DNA of 42,770 nucleotides, from contig JANPBQ010000307.1 of NCBI GenBank assembly GCA_031430555.1, positions 1 to 42,770 of the forward strand. The letters are read 5' to 3'. Every line of letters begins with the position of its first letter. Position 1 is the stretch's first letter. Below are positions 1-9,116 of this stretch, piece after piece. Made by a program: the position numbers and the translations under genes. The notes beneath the pieces are model-generated. The model saw only the letters and a list, made by a program, of their open reading frames with translations. It did no database searches and had not been told where the DNA came from. This DNA comes from UKL13-2 sp031430555. GTDB taxonomy: Bacteria; Pseudomonadota; Gammaproteobacteria; Burkholderiales; Usitatibacteraceae.

Positions 1-167
1 GGGATAATCCTCGACGCTAGACTGAGGCAGCTCCACGACGTTTCTTTGTCATGCGGTATCCAATCCGCGCATATCAGACTGATCAATCGTCGTCCCGCCG
101 CCCGCTCTGCGTTCAGCACATGGCTTCAACAAGACCAACAGGAAAAGATCAACCAAATCAGCTACAT

Positions 168-199
168 TTGACAGGTCAATACATATCAGAGTTTAAGAT
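168..199 (+). promoter_or_regulatory. candidate promoter of the type III restriction operon
   Basis: A perfect TTGACA lies at 168-173 in an AT-rich stretch about 100 bp before the first gene. The best downstream -10 match (TAAGAT, 194-199) is 20 bp away, longer than the usual 16-18 bp, so this is only a candidate. I see no gene in positions 1-299; short open frames there have no recognisable content or ribosome binding site. Confidence 0.25.
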
Positions 200-299
200 C
201 ACGAAGTTCGCGACAAATCGCCAATCGCTTCGTAGATGCGGCAGCGAATACGAAGCCCTACTTTTCTGTACGCGCCACCAAAATTGAATTTGGAGAACT

Positions 300-1649
300 A
301 TGGAAATCCGAAGTCTGTACGCGAATCGCAACGCACAGAGCGACTTTGTGAAGAACGCGATCGAGCGGCTTTCCGATGATTCGGAAAATGTCTACATTGC
401 GGTCGCATTCTTCACCGAAGCTTCAGTGATAGAGCGATTGGTGGAGAAAGGATGTAACGTTCGCTTGATCGTTCGTCTTGGGTTTCCAACAAGTCCGTTT
501 GCCCTTGAGCGATTGATCAATAAGAACCCCGAGGTGTTGATTCGATACTTCACCTCTCATTCGTTCCATCCAAAACTGTATCTATTTGGGGACCACACGG
601 CGCTCGTGGGCTCGGCAAATCTCACCCACAGAGCAATCATGTCGAATCAGGAAATCGTCGTATCACTCAAGTCACAGGAAGACTCCCGCGTCACGGAACT
701 TGTATCTATCTTTGACGGCTACTGGGCAGAAGCCAAGGTCCTATCCGACACGTCTCTCAAGGATTACAAACAACTCTATACGCAGTTCGCCAAGTTTCAG
801 ACTGAAGCCGAAGCGCTCGACCAGCGCATCTTGGACAAGCTCGGGAACCTGGCCCCAAGCAATATTGACTGGGCCAAGAAGAAAGGTTCGAAAGAAAGCA
901 TTTTCCTGGACGATTTCCGAAGAACCTATCAGGAATGCGTGACTGCGTTTAGAACAGTCCAGCGAATATACGAGAAAACCGGGTATCGCAAGGTTCCGGA
1001 AAACGTCGTTCCGCTCCGCTTGGAGATTGACTCATTCGTTAGCTATATTCGCGACAAGCACGCAAAAAAGGAGGCTTGGAATACCGAGCCGCTTCGTACG
1101 GGTAAAGCGCAAGAAGAGTGGATACGCAGTTTCATTGATGGATGGCGGGAAACGTCGTGGCCGCACTATGAAGTCAATATCGCGCAGGAAAACTACCCGC
1201 GAGTGCAGAATGTGTTTGGGACAGAAGCACGAATTCGTAGTGTCGACGACGATGATCTTATCGCCGCGCTTAGTGACTTGCACTCATTCCATGATCGGCT
1301 CCAATTTTTTGAAGGTGGTCTCAAAACACTCTGCAAGACGTTTCTGAAAAAAAATGATCCCACACGAGTGCGTAACAGTTTTGCTCATTTGCTCTTCGGC
1401 GCAGGGAGTATCGAAGAAAGAATGGCGGCATTGCTATTTAATCCAGCTTACAAGCTCGACGAATTTGGTCGCGCAAACGTACAGGAGTTGGTCGGCTGGT
1501 GCGGTATTGATGATCGTCCCGTGATTAACGGGCGTACGACAAAAATCCTCAAGTACTTGGGATTTAAGGTCATACAGCTCGACCCGTCAACAGCAGTCCA
1601 TGAAGCGGCTACAAGCGTTGTAAACGCGCAGGCGTCTGTCGAAGAATGA
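300..1649 (+). CDS. PLD-fold (HKD motif) nuclease-like protein
   Basis: The first ~125 of 449 residues form a phospholipase D-like domain: H90-x-K92, D98 and GSANLT at 104-109 give one HKD motif. Single-motif PLD nucleases usually dimerise to build one active site (family knowledge). Residues ~130-449 match nothing I recognise and contain no second HKD. The ATG has GGAG four bases upstream. The gene lies 45 bp before mod on the same strand, so it is probably co-transcribed with the restriction-modification genes and may be an accessory DNA-cleaving effector. That role is inferred from position; binding to RNA or lipid cannot be excluded. Confidence 0.75.
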   Translation: MEIRSLYANRNAQSDFVKNAIERLSDDSENVYIAVAFFTEASVIERLVEKGCNVRLIVRLGFPTSPFALERLINKNPEVLIRYFTSHSFHPKLYLFGDHTALVGSANLTHRAIMSNQEIVVSLKSQEDSRVTELVSIFDGYWAEAKVLSDTSLKDYKQLYTQFAKFQTEAEALDQRILDKLGNLAPSNIDWAKKKGSKESIFLDDFRRTYQECVTAFRTVQRIYEKTGYRKVPENVVPLRLEIDSFVSYIRDKHAKKEAWNTEPLRTGKAQEEWIRSFIDGWRETSWPHYEVNIAQENYPRVQNVFGTEARIRSVDDDDLIAALSDLHSFHDRLQFFEGGLKTLCKTFLKKNDPTRVRNSFAHLLFGAGSIEERMAALLFNPAYKLDEFGRANVQELVGWCGIDDRPVINGRTTKILKYLGFKVIQLDPSTAVHEAATSVVNAQASVEE

Positions 1650-1694
1650 GTCGCTGTCTGCGATAATTCACGAATAGTCAAACAGGAGTTCTAG

Positions 1695-3536
1695 ATGCCG
1701 GAGTTGGTCTTCAAGGGTAAGGAGTACGTTTACAACCACCACCTCACGGTTCCGTACCGCCCGCTTGTTCCGGACGCAAAAAAATCTGTCGGCGCGGGTG
1801 ACCTATCGGGCAATCTCATCATTCAATGCGACAACCTTCACGCGCTGAAGAGTCTGCTGCCCCGCTATGCGGGCAAAGTGGATTTGATTTTCATCGATCC
1901 CCCTTACAACACCGGCAACGAAAACTGGGCGTACAACGACAACGTCAATTCGCCCATCATGAAAGAGTGGCTGAAGTCCAACCCCGTGAATGGCGAGGAC
2001 ATGCTGCGGCACGACAAATGGTTGTGCATGATGTGGCCGCGGTTGGTTTTGTTGCGGGAGCTATTGAGTGAGCACGGAAGTCTATGGATGACGCTTGATG
2101 ACAATGAGGTGCATCGGGCGCGCAGCGTGCTTGATGAGATTTTTGGTGCCGAGGCATTCGTCGCGTGTTGTGTTTGGCAAAAAAAATATACGGTCAGCGC
2201 AGACCACAAGGGGATTGCGCCCATGCACGACTACATTCTCGTGTACCGAAAACCTGAATTTGAGCGTGGAAAACTAGAGCGGACTGACGACGCAGATCGG
2301 CAATACAAGCATCATGACAAAGATGGAATTTTCCGCCTTAGTGACTACACTTGTAATAAGACTGCCGACGAGCGACCAAATTTGTATTACCCGATTGCGA
2401 ATCCCACGACGGGCAAAGAAATTTGGCCTTCGCGCAGTCGAGTTTGGGCTTATCGCAAAGAGCTTTCCCAACAACACAATTCTGACGGCCTACTATGGTG
2501 GGGAGAGGACGGTCGTGCGACTACACCATATTTCAAAAGGTATAGGCATGCGTTGAAAGATGGCGGCAAGTTGGTACCCGGGACATGGTGGAGTTTTGAG
2601 TTTGCCGATCACACGGATGCGGCAAAAAAAGAGCTCTTGCAAATTCTGCCCGATCTGAGTGGACTTGATAACACCATGACGCCGAAGCCGACGAAGCTGA
2701 TTGAGCGGGTTTTGGAGATTGCTTGTCCTGAAAATGGGCTTGTGCTCGACTCATTTGCCGGTTCTGCGACGACCGCCCATGCCGTGCTCAAAGCCAACGC
2801 CAATGATGACGGGAACCGCAAATTTATTCTGGTGGAGGGAGAAGACTACGCCGACCGCATCACCGCCGAACGCGTGCGTCGCGTGATGAACGGTTACGCC
2901 TTCGTCGGCACACAACGTGAAGAATTGTTGCGCGAAAAAATTACCTGGAGCAAGTTTCAAAAATCTGATGCACTGCTGAAACAAATAGAATCGATCAAAG
3001 CGCGCGAAGGATTCGCTGATGGCGATCTGGCCGATCAAGGTGCCACGGTCAAAAAGCGTTTCGACAAAATCAGCGTGAAAATTGACGGCGGCGAATTGCG
3101 CGTCGAAGGAGAAAAGAAGATCTCCAAACGGGTCGCGGGTTTGGGCGGCGAATTTACCTATTGCACATTGGGCGAGGCCATCGACGCAGAGAAAATTCTC
3201 TCCGGCGAAACGTTGCCAGATTTTCTGAATCTTGGTGCCTGGCTTTACCACACCGCGACAGGCGGAACACTGGACCCGACAAAAATCGATCCCGCTAATT
3301 TCTATCTCGGTGAGGCGCTTGGCAGGCATGTGTGGTTGATCTATCGCCCGGAAATAGCGTTCCTTAAATCAATCGACGCTGCTTTGACGCTGAGTTTTGC
3401 CAAGTCGTTGCGCGAAAAGAAACCCGGGAAACCGCATCTTGTTTTCGCCGGTGCCAAATTCCTTTCCAACAAGCAGCTACTTGAGAATGGGGTTGAGTTT
3501 GCATCATTGCCGTTCGGTATTTATCGGGAGGTTTGA
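1695..3536 (+). CDS. mod: type III restriction-modification methyltransferase subunit (Mod)
   Basis: This 613-residue protein is an N6-adenine DNA methyltransferase of the beta class: the catalytic motif DPPY (residues 68-71, in FIDPPYNTGN) precedes the SAM-binding motif FAGSATT (about 354-360). The order and length fit type III Mod subunits, which recognise DNA and methylate one strand. The middle region between the motifs should carry the target recognition domain. The ATG follows AGGAG at 1682-1686 with good spacing. Its TGA stop directly abuts the next gene. With the downstream helicase-nuclease it forms a complete type III system. The FAGSATT variant has Ala where Gly is usual, which I do not consider inactivating. 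Confidence 0.93.
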   Translation: MPELVFKGKEYVYNHHLTVPYRPLVPDAKKSVGAGDLSGNLIIQCDNLHALKSLLPRYAGKVDLIFIDPPYNTGNENWAYNDNVNSPIMKEWLKSNPVNGEDMLRHDKWLCMMWPRLVLLRELLSEHGSLWMTLDDNEVHRARSVLDEIFGAEAFVACCVWQKKYTVSADHKGIAPMHDYILVYRKPEFERGKLERTDDADRQYKHHDKDGIFRLSDYTCNKTADERPNLYYPIANPTTGKEIWPSRSRVWAYRKELSQQHNSDGLLWWGEDGRATTPYFKRYRHALKDGGKLVPGTWWSFEFADHTDAAKKELLQILPDLSGLDNTMTPKPTKLIERVLEIACPENGLVLDSFAGSATTAHAVLKANANDDGNRKFILVEGEDYADRITAERVRRVMNGYAFVGTQREELLREKITWSKFQKSDALLKQIESIKAREGFADGDLADQGATVKKRFDKISVKIDGGELRVEGEKKISKRVAGLGGEFTYCTLGEAIDAEKILSGETLPDFLNLGAWLYHTATGGTLDPTKIDPANFYLGEALGRHVWLIYRPEIAFLKSIDAALTLSFAKSLREKKPGKPHLVFAGAKFLSNKQLLENGVEFASLPFGIYREV

Positions 3537-3538
3537 AA

Positions 3539-3940
3539 GTGAGCGAAGATCGAATCGAACGCTTTGAGCTTCAGCGCGAGTATTTCGAAAAAGCGCTCGC
3601 GCGGCTTCAGGACGTGTTGAAAGAAAATGAAACTGACATTGTTCGCGATTCCATCGTCCAGCGTTTTGAGTTCACCTTTGAAATGGCGTGGAAGACAATG
3701 TTTCGTTTTCTCGCCGACAAGGGAGAATCATTGTCCAAGAAGGCATGGAACGTGATCCCTGCCGCGTTCGAAGCGCGCTTGGTGACCGATGCTGACGTAT
3801 GGGACAAGCTGCGCGAGTATCGTAACGATTCGAGCCATGAATACAACGAGCGACGTGCAATCGAGATTGTCGCGTATGTCCGCACACACGGCGCGCCCGC
3901 ATTTGTGGCATTGGCGGCAGAACTAAGGAAGCGTTCTTGA
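3539..3940 (+). CDS. HepT/HI0074-like HEPN protein, probable toxin or nucleotidyltransferase partner
   Basis: A 133-residue helical protein of the HI0074/NTase-substrate-binding family. It carries R95-N-D-S-S-H100-E-Y102, an exact R-x4-H-x-Y motif: R and H form the RNase site of HEPN toxins, and the Tyr is what MntA-type antitoxins modify in the Shewanella HepT-MntA system (family knowledge). I chose the GTG at 3539 because GGGAGG (3526-3531) lies seven bases upstream; a TTG at 3533 is too close to it. The gene overlaps the next start by 4 bp (TTGA) and sits between mod and res, where it does not belong to the canonical type III operon. Its cognate nucleotidyltransferase is fused to the downstream Res. 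Confidence 0.85.
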   Translation: MSEDRIERFELQREYFEKALARLQDVLKENETDIVRDSIVQRFEFTFEMAWKTMFRFLADKGESLSKKAWNVIPAAFEARLVTDADVWDKLREYRNDSSHEYNERRAIEIVAYVRTHGAPAFVALAAELRKRS

Positions 3941-6924
3941 ACGAGTTGGACATCGTGCGCCGGGAATCGGGCATCGCCCCGACAACTCTTGGAAAGCTTG
4001 TTCGATTGTTCGAAACGACCGCAGGGATTGATGCGGTCTGGTTGTATGGCTCGCGCGCAAGAGGAGATCACCGGCACGATTCCGACATCGATCTTATGGT
4101 GGATGCAGCGCGCATGTCCGGTGCAGATTTTTCACGGTTGCGCGGGCGGCTTGAAGAGCAGGCTCTTATTTATGCGGTCGATCTATCGCATTGGCAGGAT
4201 GCGCAGGACACACGCTTCCGTGAAAAGGTAGAACGTGATCGAAAGGTATTCTGGCAACCACATGTCGGCGAAAGCATGGTTCCGGATGTGGGCGCGCTTG
4301 AACTGAAGAAATTTCAGCGCGAAACACTGACCAAGTTAGCTGAGTATGTCGCGGAGTTGTTACGCGAGCGCACTAGTGCCGACCGCATCGAAATTTTTCG
4401 GGCACAGGAGCCATCGATTGAGATTCCGGACTTTCCGAAGAAAGCATGGGAAACGCTTGCTGCGCGCGGGCACCTGCCGCCGGGGCATTCGGCAACTGCC
4501 TACTCAAGTCGTTTTGACGGTGCCAAACGACCGATCCCGAACATATGCCTGAAGATTCCGACCGGCGGCGGCAAAACCATGCTGGCGACTGCGGCCGTCG
4601 CTCAACTACAATCGACCTACTATCGATCCCACAGCGGCCTTGTACTCTGGATCGTTCCGAACGAGGCGATTTATGCACAAACCAAGAAGGCGCTGACAAA
4701 CCGCGACCATCCATATCGTCAGTTGCTTAATGTGGCGGGTGCCGGGCGCGTAAAAATTCTTGAGAAAGACTCGCCCATTTCAAAGTTGGATGTCACCTCG
4801 CACTTGTGTGTGATGTTGTTGATGCTTCAATCTGCGGCGAGACAGTCTAAAGAGACGCTGCGGTTCTTTCGGGACCGTGGCAGCGTGCATGGGTTCTTTC
4901 CGCGCGAAGACGATATCGAAGGTCATTGGAAAATATTGCAGGTCGTACCCAATCTGGATGTGTACGCATCATTAGGGATGACCAACGCGCAAGCTGCGCG
5001 TACCAAAGGCGCCATCATCAAGGACTCACTCGGCAACGTAATGAGGGGACTACGGCCGATCGTGGTTATCGACGAAGGTCATCACTCATACACGGATAAC
5101 GCCCTTAAGACCATCGACGGATTCAATCCGTCGTTCATTCTTGAGCTTTCCGCAACACCGCGGTCGGCGAAGAAGCCTGGTGAACACGGCGCAAACATTC
5201 TTGTTGATGTGCGAGGCAGTGATCTAGAGGCCGCAGAGATGATCAAGCTGCCAATCAATGTTGATGTACGACCTTGGCCGGATTGGAAAAATTGTCTTAC
5301 TGCCAGTGTGACCAAGCTGAATGAGTTGCAGGGTGAGGCGGAAAGACTAGAAGGCGAAACCGGCAGATACATTCGCCCTATTTTGCTCGTGCAAGTCGAA
5401 AGGACCGGAGCGGATCAGACGGAATCCGGTTTGATTCACGCCAATGATGCAGAAAGCTATTTGTTGCAGATTGGTTTCAAGCGTGAGGAAATTGCACAGA
5501 AAACTTCGGAAAAAAACGAGCTCGCTCAGCCGGAAAATATTGAGCTGCTTTCGCCTGCGTGCAAGATTCGCGCAATTATTACCAAGCAGGCCTTGCAAGA
5601 AGGCTGGGATTGTCCATTCGCGTATGTACTATGTGCCCTCGCGGCTGGCCGCAATCCGGGTGCAATGACACAATTGGTCGGGCGAATTTTGCGGCAACCG
5701 AATGTCGCAAAGACCGGACGTCCTGCATTGGACGAGTCCTATGTTTATTGTCACGATGCGGAAACTGCGACCGTCGTAAAGAGTATTAAATCTTCACTGG
5801 AAGAAGAGGGCATGGGCGACCTGCTTTCGTCAGTAAAGACCACGGGCGGAGATTCCGGTTCAAGCGCAAATACGAAAAAAATTGGGCGACGTAAATCTCT
5901 GGAGGCTGCGCGCATTTTTCTTCCAAGAGTTATGTGGCGCGATGGCGTATATCGGCGAGAGCTCTCTTACGACAGTGATGTTTTGGGAAGCATTGATTGG
6001 GCGCAGATTGACCCTGCGATGCTTGCGCTGGAGTGGGCGCCGGACGCCAAGAGGCGCGGCGAGCAGCAATTCCAGATCGGACTTGATATTCTTGAGCGAG
6101 GCGCGACGCCAACTGAACAACTGACGGTGCGGCCCGATACGCCGGTGGATCGGGTATTCGTTTCGCGGGCGATCGGTGACCTTGTACCAAACACTTGGCT
6201 GGCTTTTTCGATCGTTGTCCAGGTTGTAAATCGTTTGACGCAATCTGGGCAAACCGAGAGCGATATCGGCGGGTCGGTGCCCCTGTTAATCGAGCAACTC
6301 CGGACAGATATTGCGCGACAGCGAGATGTGTTGGCGGAAAGTGTATTTGCGGAAAAAGTGAAGTTGGGGAAAATTGAATTCGGGTTGCACGCTGACACAA
6401 GTGCCTACGAAATCCCTCTCCAACTGGAGATTGAGTTACCCGCAAAGCCGCGTGCACTGATTCGTGGAGAAGACGGCAGGCCAGTCGAAAAGAGTCTGTT
6501 TGATCCGTTCTATGAATCGATGGTCGATAACGAATTCGAATCAGATTTCGCGTGTTACCTCGACGGAAAGAATGCCGTGAACTGGTGGCATCGAAACGTT
6601 GCCAAGTCGCAATATGGACTGCAAGGTTGGAAGCGAAACAAGGTCTATCCGGATTTTGTGTTCCTTAAAACCGAAAGTGACGGAAAACCGATCCTTGTTG
6701 TCATGGAGACAAAGGGAGCCCATCTGAAAAATGAAGACACCGACTATAAAAAACGCCTGCTCGCGAAGCTGACCGCCGCGTTTTCTGGTGAGAAGCTAAT
6801 TCAGGCAGGCGAGCTGGAACTTACCGATGCGAAAGGCACGAAGGTCATCTGCGATTTGGTATTCGATGAAAACTGGAAGAACTCATTGAACCAGGCGCAC
6901 TTTTCGAGTAACAGGGAAGGATGA
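3937..6924 (+). CDS. res: MntA-like nucleotidyltransferase fused to type III restriction subunit Res
   Basis: One uninterrupted 995-codon frame with two proteins' worth of domains. Residues ~1-106 are a minimal nucleotidyltransferase: G38-S39 followed by D50-x-D52 and a third acidic residue at D82, all catalytic positions intact. From ~115 it is a type III Res protein: Walker A PTGGGKT (208-214), DEGHH (379-383), a QLVGRILRQP motif VI region, and a C-terminal PD-(D/E)xK site with D906, E924 and K926. Res cleaves unmodified DNA after ATP-driven translocation with Mod. TTG start with AAGGAAG upstream, overlapping hepT by 4 bp. Normally these are separate genes; the residual ATG at residue 114 may mark the ancestral Res start. 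Confidence 0.9.
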   Translation: MNELDIVRRESGIAPTTLGKLVRLFETTAGIDAVWLYGSRARGDHRHDSDIDLMVDAARMSGADFSRLRGRLEEQALIYAVDLSHWQDAQDTRFREKVERDRKVFWQPHVGESMVPDVGALELKKFQRETLTKLAEYVAELLRERTSADRIEIFRAQEPSIEIPDFPKKAWETLAARGHLPPGHSATAYSSRFDGAKRPIPNICLKIPTGGGKTMLATAAVAQLQSTYYRSHSGLVLWIVPNEAIYAQTKKALTNRDHPYRQLLNVAGAGRVKILEKDSPISKLDVTSHLCVMLLMLQSAARQSKETLRFFRDRGSVHGFFPREDDIEGHWKILQVVPNLDVYASLGMTNAQAARTKGAIIKDSLGNVMRGLRPIVVIDEGHHSYTDNALKTIDGFNPSFILELSATPRSAKKPGEHGANILVDVRGSDLEAAEMIKLPINVDVRPWPDWKNCLTASVTKLNELQGEAERLEGETGRYIRPILLVQVERTGADQTESGLIHANDAESYLLQIGFKREEIAQKTSEKNELAQPENIELLSPACKIRAIITKQALQEGWDCPFAYVLCALAAGRNPGAMTQLVGRILRQPNVAKTGRPALDESYVYCHDAETATVVKSIKSSLEEEGMGDLLSSVKTTGGDSGSSANTKKIGRRKSLEAARIFLPRVMWRDGVYRRELSYDSDVLGSIDWAQIDPAMLALEWAPDAKRRGEQQFQIGLDILERGATPTEQLTVRPDTPVDRVFVSRAIGDLVPNTWLAFSIVVQVVNRLTQSGQTESDIGGSVPLLIEQLRTDIARQRDVLAESVFAEKVKLGKIEFGLHADTSAYEIPLQLEIELPAKPRALIRGEDGRPVEKSLFDPFYESMVDNEFESDFACYLDGKNAVNWWHRNVAKSQYGLQGWKRNKVYPDFVFLKTESDGKPILVVMETKGAHLKNEDTDYKKRLLAKLTAAFSGEKLIQAGELELTDAKGTKVICDLVFDENWKNSLNQAHFSSNREG

Positions 6925-7107
6925 CGCCTGCGATTGGACTGAGGAGCGGAACAATCGGGACAGACCACGACTATTCTTTGGCTTGCGTCTCAAACAATAG
7001 CGAAGACGAGTACCTGGCTGGACGCAAAGAAAATGTGTGCCACAGTTGGCAATTAGGCGAAAGGCCTGTGAGTCGTGTCGCGCAGTACTTCAACTTGGGG
7101 AAACACA

Positions 7108-7380
7108 ATGAGCTTATCGCCGCGAGACCAGTTGTTGCAGCGGGCATTGAAGCCGTCGGACTTCAAGCCGAATGGCCTGTATACCGACCCGAAAACGTAC
7201 GGCGTCTATCGACTGACGGGCAAGGCGAAAGCGGGCAGAGCCTTTCGCTACGGGAACCACCCGGTTCGCTACGACGAACTGGTCAACGAGTATGGTGCCG
7301 CCGAAGTGATAGTGGTCTTCTTTGCGCGCAGCGACGCTGAAGAACTTGCGGCAATCGAAAATGCGCGCCGCAAGTCTTGA
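7108..7380 (+). CDS. small hypothetical protein (90 aa)
   Basis: I do not recognise this protein. It begins MSLSPRDQLLQRALKP after a GGGGAAA ribosome binding site and contains a compact, mixed alpha/beta-looking stretch (YGVYRLTGKAKAGRAFRYGN) and an acidic C-terminus. An upstream in-frame TTG at 7075 lacks a binding site. A competing frame (6921-7340), which overlaps the res stop, looks compositionally random and was not chosen. It is 14 bp before the next gene and probably co-transcribed with it. Confidence 0.55.
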   Translation: MSLSPRDQLLQRALKPSDFKPNGLYTDPKTYGVYRLTGKAKAGRAFRYGNHPVRYDELVNEYGAAEVIVVFFARSDAEELAAIENARRKS

Positions 7381-7394
7381 GTGGAAGGGTGGGC

Positions 7395-8132
7395 ATGCTG
7401 ATAGTCGGTCTTGACGCGGCCTCCCAGCTCAAGAACTTCGGTTTCGCTTTGGGGCGATGCAAAGCGGGAAAAGTAAAGATTCTTGCCGCTGATCTGCTGG
7501 TCGATGGCGTTTCCGTGTTTCACGATTGCATTTCGGATCATGTCGGCAAGAACGAGCCCATTCTCGTTGCGATTGATGCGCCGCTTGGCTGGCCGGCGCC
7601 ATTGAGCGAGATGCTCAAGACGCATGCAGCGGGAAAGGTTGTTGCGCACAAGAAAGACGCACTGTTTCGCCGCCAAACTGACGAAGTGGTAAGGGGCATC
7701 ACCCGAAAAGCGCCGATGGAAGTGGGCGCGGACAAAATTGCTCGCGCGACGCACTCGGCGCTGGAGGTGCTGCATCACCTGCGCTTGGCCACTGGGCGCG
7801 CTTTGCCGATGCTGTGGACGTCACACGGCGAAACGGGAGGCGTTATCGAGGTATATCCTGGGGCGATGTTGAAGGCGATGGGGATCAGCGCGACCAAGTA
7901 CAAGGAGCCTCACCAGGTTGAGGCGCGCGAACAGATCGCAACATCACTTCACGCCATTGCGCCTCGCCTCGGCAAGTACGTTTTGAAGAAGGCGGATGTC
8001 TTCGATGCGTGCCTTTGTCTCATTGCGGCCAGCGATTTTCTCGCGGGACGCTGTCGGGCGCCAACGGCTGCGGAACGCCCGTTGGCCGAGAAGGAGGGAT
8101 GGATTTGGGTGCGGACGCCAGGCGCGAAGTAG
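7395..8132 (+). CDS. DUF429 family protein, predicted RNase H-fold nuclease
   Basis: A 245-residue DUF429 member: the N-terminal GLDAA, the central AIDAPLGWP strand and the late Asp (DVFDACLC) resemble the acidic residues of the RNase H-like fold assigned to this family. No substrate is established for it. I chose ATG 7395, which has GGAAGGG upstream, over an in-frame TTG at 7377. It follows the restriction operon and may be a passenger or an accessory nuclease; that is inference. Confidence 0.75.
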   Translation: MLIVGLDAASQLKNFGFALGRCKAGKVKILAADLLVDGVSVFHDCISDHVGKNEPILVAIDAPLGWPAPLSEMLKTHAAGKVVAHKKDALFRRQTDEVVRGITRKAPMEVGADKIARATHSALEVLHHLRLATGRALPMLWTSHGETGGVIEVYPGAMLKAMGISATKYKEPHQVEAREQIATSLHAIAPRLGKYVLKKADVFDACLCLIAASDFLAGRCRAPTAAERPLAEKEGWIWVRTPGAK

Positions 8133-8233
8133 TGGAGAGTTTTGATGACTGATAGCGTGCGGTTCGTCCTCGCATTGAGTGTGGGCTGCTTGAGCGGGAG
8201 CTTACCCAGGCAATCTCACTTGGCCTAGAAGAA

Positions 8234-8929
8234 ATGTCTCTAAAATCGTTTCTCAAAGGCATTTCTGGAGAGCTCCAAAGCACCCTCGCCCAAAAGGTGT
8301 TCCTGGATTCCAACGTCTACGAAGACATCAACAACATCACGCTGCCCACGGCGAACGGCACGACGCAGATCGATCACGTCATCGTGTCGCGCTTCGGCAT
8401 CTTTGTCGTTGAAACCAAGAATATGTCCGGCTGGATTTTCGGCGACGAGAAAAGTCCGCAATGGACGCAGTCGCTGCCCGGCGGCAAGAAGTTCCAGTTC
8501 CAGAATCCGCTCCACCAGAACCACAAGCATGTAATGGCGCTGCAGGAATTCCTGGGCATCGCGAATGAGAAATTCTTTTCGGTGGTGATGTTTTGGGGAG
8601 AGGCGGAGTTCAAGACGCCGATGCCTGCCAACGTGATGACGCACGGCTACGTGCCCTACATCAAAAGCAAACTGGATGTGTTGTTTACCGGCGAGGAGAT
8701 GGACGAGATCATTCTCGCCATCAAGACGGGCAGGTTGCCGAAGACCTTGGCGACAGGGCGGGAGCATGTGGCGGGGTTGAAGGAGCGGTTTGCGAGTACG
8801 ACCACTTGTCCCAAATGCAATGGGGCCTTGGTATTACGGACGGCGAAGAGTGGAGCGAATGCGGGATCGCGGTTTTATGGGTGTAGCAAATATCCTGCGT
8901 GTCGGTATGTGAAGAAGCTGGAGGGTTGA
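8234..8929 (+). CDS. NERD-domain nuclease with C-terminal topoisomerase-type zinc ribbon
   Basis: A 231-residue protein in two parts. Residues ~10-125 are a NERD domain, a PD-(D/E)xK nuclease relative: QIDHVIV supplies the Asp and VVETKN the E-x-K. The last ~40 residues hold four cysteines in CPKCN...YGCSKYPACRY, the zf-C4_Topoisom pattern that binds single-stranded DNA in topoisomerase I. Start ATG with GAAGAA upstream. A decayed copy of its central region lies at 15524-15586. Confidence 0.88.
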   Translation: MSLKSFLKGISGELQSTLAQKVFLDSNVYEDINNITLPTANGTTQIDHVIVSRFGIFVVETKNMSGWIFGDEKSPQWTQSLPGGKKFQFQNPLHQNHKHVMALQEFLGIANEKFFSVVMFWGEAEFKTPMPANVMTHGYVPYIKSKLDVLFTGEEMDEIILAIKTGRLPKTLATGREHVAGLKERFASTTTCPKCNGALVLRTAKSGANAGSRFYGCSKYPACRYVKKLEG

Positions 8930-9116
8930 AAGATTCGAGTGATAGGAACGCTCCGCGGCGTGGTTTCGGTGCGGCTTTTATTGACGGCCGATGTCCCAAT
9001 GCCGCCACGAAATTGAAATTCCGAAACCTAGCACTGGTGCGCCTTTCGGGCCACAAATGCTCGAAACGCCCCGCTAGTGCTAGAGTCTCAACTTCAAAAT
9101 GAACGTTTTCTGACCG

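Noticed and set aside
51..287. 78-residue open frame at the left edge
   Set aside because: No ribosome binding site, composition unlike a protein, no recognisable motif.
4231..4290. MntA-Res fusion as a sequencing artefact
   Set aside because: The frame is continuous with normal codon use over the junction and both domains are complete, so I kept it as real while listing the check.
6921..7340. 139-residue frame overlapping the res stop
   Set aside because: Overlaps the better-supported frame at 7108-7380, which has a good ribosome binding site and more protein-like composition.
9028..9083. inverted repeat CTAGCACT / AGTGCTAG upstream of the first NERD-helicase copy
   Set aside because: Arms of only 8 bp about 40 bp apart, in a gap with no other signal; could be chance.
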